Assembly (NCBI GenBank): GCA_029880625.1
Contig: JAOUOA010000112.1
Coordinates: 1 to 7,830, forward strand
DNA length: 7,830 bases
Reading direction: 5' to 3'
Source of the DNA: Spirochaetia bacterium
Lineage (GTDB): Bacteria; Spirochaetota; Leptospiria; Leptospirales; Leptonemataceae
Both the position numbers and the translations under genes were made by a program. The notes below the pieces were generated by a model, which ran no database searches, was not told the DNA's origin, and saw nothing but the letters and a program-made list of their open reading frames with translations. Positions 5,201 through 7,830 of this stretch are shown piece by piece; within the stretch, counting starts at the first letter, position 1, and every line of letters starts with the position of its first letter.

Positions 5201-7830
5201 TTCTGTCGACAAAGAAAGGCTGGAGTATCTTTATTCTGTTTCTGAAAATCAAAAGGCGGAAACTTTAAAAGAAAAAAGTTCCCAAATCCTTTCAATAATT
5301 ACGAATCTTGAAAATTCCAGAAAAAAAAATCAATATCTGGAACTTATTTTGTCAGAAACGGACCTGGAAGGGCTTCATGAAGCGGCTCTGGCGGATCTGT
5401 TTCAAAAAATAAATTCTGTGAATGTCAATGAGGAAATTCATCCAGATCAATTTTCTCTGGAAAAATATGACGCCGATTCGGTTTCATTTTATTCGGATAA
5501 TGCGGCAAATGCTCTTGTTTCTGAAAAAATAGATCTACTTAAAAAAGAAAAACAACTTAATGAAAAACTTTCAACGGAGAATGCTGATTCAACTGCAATT
5601 GAAATCTTGCGCCAGGAGATCTCGGATCATAAAATACAAATAATAAAAAATGCAGAACTTCTCATCGCATCGAATCGGGGAGAGGAAATTTTCTGGTCAA
5701 AACTTCTTCTGCAGTCTTTAGAACCTGTTGAAGGCGTTTCCGTGTTGCCGGATGAAGAAACCCTGCTTATGAGTGCAGAAAAGCTTGAGGAAAAGGCATT
5801 CAGGACTTCAGAAATCCTTGCCGATGCTGTCAGGAAATTTTTAAGCGAAAATAATAATTCTTCAGAGCCTTCTTTTTCACATTTGTTAAAAGTTCTCAAT
5901 GATAAAATTGAAGTTCTGAATCAGGTACCGGATACAAATCTTCCCGGATTTGGATCTGTGCATGAGATTTCAGAAAAAGAAGTTCTTTCATTTGTCCGAA
6001 GCTGGATTGTTTTAAACCGAAAACAAATTGAAACGGCAGGCGAAATTGCAAATTCAGATAATCCTTTTGCGCCGAATGAAAAATGGATTTCTCTGCTTGA
6101 AGAAGCGAATAAGTTGCGAGATAATTCCATATTTTTTCGAAAGTTTTCCGAAAATATTCCGGACTCGCCGGACCATCCCTGGGTTCATACATACCGGGAA
6201 GAGCGCCGATTGCTAATTAAAAAACTGGACCGGATTCTTCAGGAACAGCCTTCGTCGGTGTACAGCGCTTATTTATCGCTTGCTTCTGAAGACCGGGATC
6301 TGATGAGAAGGTACGGTAACGTTGAAACGATTCGACCAGATATTTCTCTAAAAAAGATTCGCCATAACCTGGAGATTTCATCTGCCTATGCAGCAGTTTC
6401 CTGGAAAGAAGCATACAGAAAGGAAGTTGTCTTCCAAAATAAAAAAATAATACGCAGACTTTTGCCGCGTCTTGAATCCAAAAAATCGGACTTGAATTCC
6501 CTCATTTCTGAAAAAGCAGCTCTAGCCTTAGAATTAAAAACTGCTTTGTCAGGAAGTGGACGGGAAAGTGAGTTGAAAATCATTCTTGAAGAAATCAGCC
6601 TTCGTATAAACGCTCTCCTTCCTGAACTGAAAGAACTGGAGAGGCAGTTTCAAAAATCTGAAAATTATATTAAAGAATCTCTGCATCCAGGTTCTACTTC
6701 ATTATTGTACGGTTACGCTCTTTCCCTCCTTGCGGCAGAGAAGCAGGGGCTGGAAATGCAGCAAAAAGCGCATCAGTTCTTCAGGCAAAAAAGTCTTATA
6801 CAAAAAGAAAAAGCACAAAAGACAGATCCGAAGGAATTTCTGATGGGCATTCTTGGTATTTATAAAACCGGCCCTGAGGGGAATCTTCTCATGGATTTCA
6901 GAGGCAGGCCTGTTTTATCTGAAACATTTTATGAATTATTCAGCGATCTGGATGAAGCGCAGGACAGCGCTTTTTATTTCAAAAGAATCCTCAAAGAAAG
7001 TTCTGCATCCCGGCTTGAAACATGGATGAAGCTCCTGGATGACTGGTTTTTAGATCCTCGCCGTCAAAATATTCCCGAGGAGCTGAAAGCGGCGAAAGCT
7101 CTGCTTGAAACTGCATTTCAGAATTATATTTCTGCAAAAGAAATCATACGGCTTGCCAGGAACACAGATTTTGACAGCAGGCTTATCCTGGAACATGCAC
7201 TGAACAGACAGAATCATGCGGAACAGCAGATGGAAAAACATTCTTCTCTGATGAATCTTGAAAACAGACTGATGGAATCTTTTGAAACTGCAGCGAAGGA
7301 CGGCCGTCTTACAGCAGAAAATCTTCTTTCGCTTTTAATCAATCCTGAAAATTTTATTTCCTTTTATAATCTCCGTAATGAGGTGTTACCAGAATCCGAA
7401 GACAAAGATGCGGACGAGGGCTTTAGAATGAAGATTCAGGAACTGCAGACTCTTACGAAAAGGCTGCGTGACTCTGTTATGGAAAAGAAACTTGCCGATG
7501 CTCTGGGAAAATATAGCGCCGGGCTGAATTCAGGTTTCATATTAAAAAACGAAGATGCTCAGCCGGATGCTGAAAAGTATTTTGATGAACTTTCCGGCAT
7601 GTCGGCTCAAAAGATTTACTCGGATCTGGATGCGATGAGCAGAGAAAATTTTCGAAATTCTGTAATGAACTGGCTGAAAACAGCTTCGGTTCTGAATCCT
7701 GTATATGCTGATGAAATCATGTCTGTTTTGAAAGATGATTTATCTGATGGGCATGAACTGTATTTGAAAATTAAATCGGCAGTTGAAGATTCAGAACTGA
7801 GGATGAAAAAAGAATTCATACTTTTTGCAG
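2271..7830 (+). CDS. Giant exported helical (coiled-coil) structural protein, 3' end beyond window
   Basis: The frame opens at ATG 2271 and I read no stop in 1853 codons; it continues past the right edge. The first 34 residues form a signal peptide: MKYK, then a long hydrophobic Gly/Pro-containing run, with likely cleavage after SSLIA before QPF. The rest is dominated by charged amphipathic helix rich in Glu, Lys, Leu, Ser and Ala, with short Pro/Gly breaks (for example LPGQLPAD near 620 and the PDSPDHPW turn near 1300). No transmembrane segment or enzyme motif was seen. Residues 312-427 hold four 29-residue Trp repeats. The only mature cysteines I found are 459 and 469. The size, signal peptide and helical content resemble the very long 'putative large structural protein' families of spirochaetes (such as TIGR04388 of Leptospira), but membership cannot be confirmed by reading. 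A fibre-like or spacer role in the periplasm or at the surface is inferred. A large cytoskeletal or adhesin-type protein is the alternative. Confidence 0.9.
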   Translation, partial: MKYKVPAAGICFSAVVLMPGLTGTFCVCPSSLIAQPFQSYEDEARNSVEEYAAQAYTLSDEEGWRSFILSGIADERTRWTAESDELLQKKISQIESSGDENKFQTDLLRAEYETALRAWEMDAENHFLTEKGRFLARKNAMNTVSVDEGVYKSLIAQARAAVSGVLELNLDLWDETVNFLHKKIDETFETSLSDEMERVRNHSRPITAAEYKSFESELKKRELEIRSEFILLDRFYMVRARNQYITGKRIDGESLRNQAAEAEAERIGEQILTEASAEIKKNTELLLNETEVFVQNEAETGSFGISGSETSWQEKIEDIIDEGMKQWSLAEEKMLASRLAWMQARKKSRQEGSEIWKDNEAKLIQAMEDWLGEIRKNILAGRSLWDRKLMDFSKEKENAEKNLFNYIKQEKAKWHSFSGELDGMVEGGGSALLQAKDSYRFYAEVMAAEGWLSGNSVSCPEYGDGEKLCAFYNSERKKLSASISVFESILNEAEGILHSALYSDNSAGGLLTDRRSYAGDLPSVIAGMDSENFLSELTLVMEKRDESFLLYKRDLDDLIISNRYFVKRALEIRDSPGFDFKNASSREELEKIIKSLGSEYDFQKKEMLERIAELPGQLPADTEELIARIDEWFSDSVDENLRLHRKVQNYFFEGLDGYYIRKNENDPYLLTEAEYDREILRRERNRLAARLRQTETVKRYADLAAEYNAGIEIARVTMERAEIEHVRMKIRESAYKILTGDLSVDPSARTNSEIRSSELQRILELNGISKERILNKNKFIKREMEILERAMEGRTVYSGEKIDAIISEINSLSDQNSETLLGGIRTALLDHKKILKENSDKSVIENSWKHIGGLSGFLLDELKILRQEYDLEGLAGEIFDLENLMTRISLDEVRHEIDLLERSLRSGADQIKAAMEEFETAKLNYDQAVRDFNIVQSKDSASIIRIEFENISRQLSGVMKRMFQIETIPGFENAFFDSVDKERLEYLYSVSENQKAETLKEKSSQILSIITNLENSRKKNQYLELILSETDLEGLHEAALADLFQKINSVNVNEEIHPDQFSLEKYDADSVSFYSDNAANALVSEKIDLLKKEKQLNEKLSTENADSTAIEILRQEISDHKIQIIKNAELLIASNRGEEIFWSKLLLQSLEPVEGVSVLPDEETLLMSAEKLEEKAFRTSEILADAVRKFLSENNNSSEPSFSHLLKVLNDKIEVLNQVPDTNLPGFGSVHEISEKEVLSFVRSWIVLNRKQIETAGEIANSDNPFAPNEKWISLLEEANKLRDNSIFFRKFSENIPDSPDHPWVHTYREERRLLIKKLDRILQEQPSSVYSAYLSLASEDRDLMRRYGNVETIRPDISLKKIRHNLEISSAYAAVSWKEAYRKEVVFQNKKIIRRLLPRLESKKSDLNSLISEKAALALELKTALSGSGRESELKIILEEISLRINALLPELKELERQFQKSENYIKESLHPGSTSLLYGYALSLLAAEKQGLEMQQKAHQFFRQKSLIQKEKAQKTDPKEFLMGILGIYKTGPEGNLLMDFRGRPVLSETFYELFSDLDEAQDSAFYFKRILKESSASRLETWMKLLDDWFLDPRRQNIPEELKAAKALLETAFQNYISAKEIIRLARNTDFDSRLILEHALNRQNHAEQQMEKHSSLMNLENRLMESFETAAKDGRLTAENLLSLLINPENFISFYNLRNEVLPESEDKDADEGFRMKIQELQTLTKRLRDSVMEKKLADALGKYSAGLNSGFILKNEDAQPDAEKYFDELSGMSAQKIYSDLDAMSRENFRNSVMNWLKTASVLNPVYADEIMSVLKDDLSDGHELYLKIKSAVEDSELRMKKEFILFA
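3204..3551 (+). repeat. Four tandem 29-residue tryptophan repeats inside the giant protein
   Basis: Residues 312-427 divide into four units of exactly 29 residues. Trp stands at 312, 327, 341, 356, 370, 385 and 414, so spacings alternate 15, 14, 15, 14, 15 and then 29. The eighth expected position, 399, is Ala. Units 1 and 2 share Glu-Gly at unit positions 11-12; unit 3 has Ala-Gly and unit 4 has lost the Gly. The second half of each unit is a charged helix. The DNA is not repeated, so the repeat is old and kept at protein level. A length of 29 residues equals eight helical turns at about 3.63 residues per turn, which suits a coiled coil of heptads with one inserted residue. Confidence 0.85.

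Overview
The window is a piece of a bacterial chromosome with every recognisable gene on the + strand. From base 1 to 2065 there is a tight three-gene operon of exported proteins. After a 205-base gap, one enormous open reading frame runs from 2271 past the right edge; at least 1853 codons of it are visible. The most economical host is a spirochaete, with a Leptospira- or Treponema-like relative as the best guess. The reasons are a moderately AT-rich genome with Lys/Glu/Ser-rich proteins, several lipoproteins with ordinary or relaxed lipoboxes, a lipoprotein built on a decayed formylglycine-generating-enzyme (FGE/SUMF1) domain, and a giant secreted helical protein of the type spirochaetes carry. 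This is an inference from family resemblance and no marker gene in the window proves it.

Bases 2-763: the end of an unrecognised exported protein, cut by the left edge, with two small beta-type motifs and a lysine-rich tail. Bases 760-1506: a lipoprotein with a shortened, cysteine-rich FGE-like domain, overlapping the previous gene by an ATGA junction. Bases 1508-2065: a small lipoprotein whose layout resembles the LpoB/CsgG alpha-beta fold, starting two bases after the preceding stop codon. Bases 2066-2270: non-coding, holding a 25-base near-perfect palindrome followed by five T residues (terminator or operator) and a strong Shine-Dalgarno sequence. Bases 2271 to the end: the giant protein, with a signal peptide followed by almost continuous charged helix.

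The clearest non-obvious structure is inside the giant gene. Bases 3204-3551 encode four tandem units of exactly 29 residues, marked by tryptophans spaced alternately 15 and 14 residues apart. The pattern fits a coiled coil of eight turns per repeat. The visible mature protein has only two cysteines, ten residues apart, just after the repeats.

Taken together, the window looks like a cell-envelope locus: two lipid-anchored proteins and one more secreted protein next to a giant periplasmic or surface fibre-like protein. The link between the operon and the giant gene rests only on adjacency and shared export; no function has been demonstrated for any of these genes.
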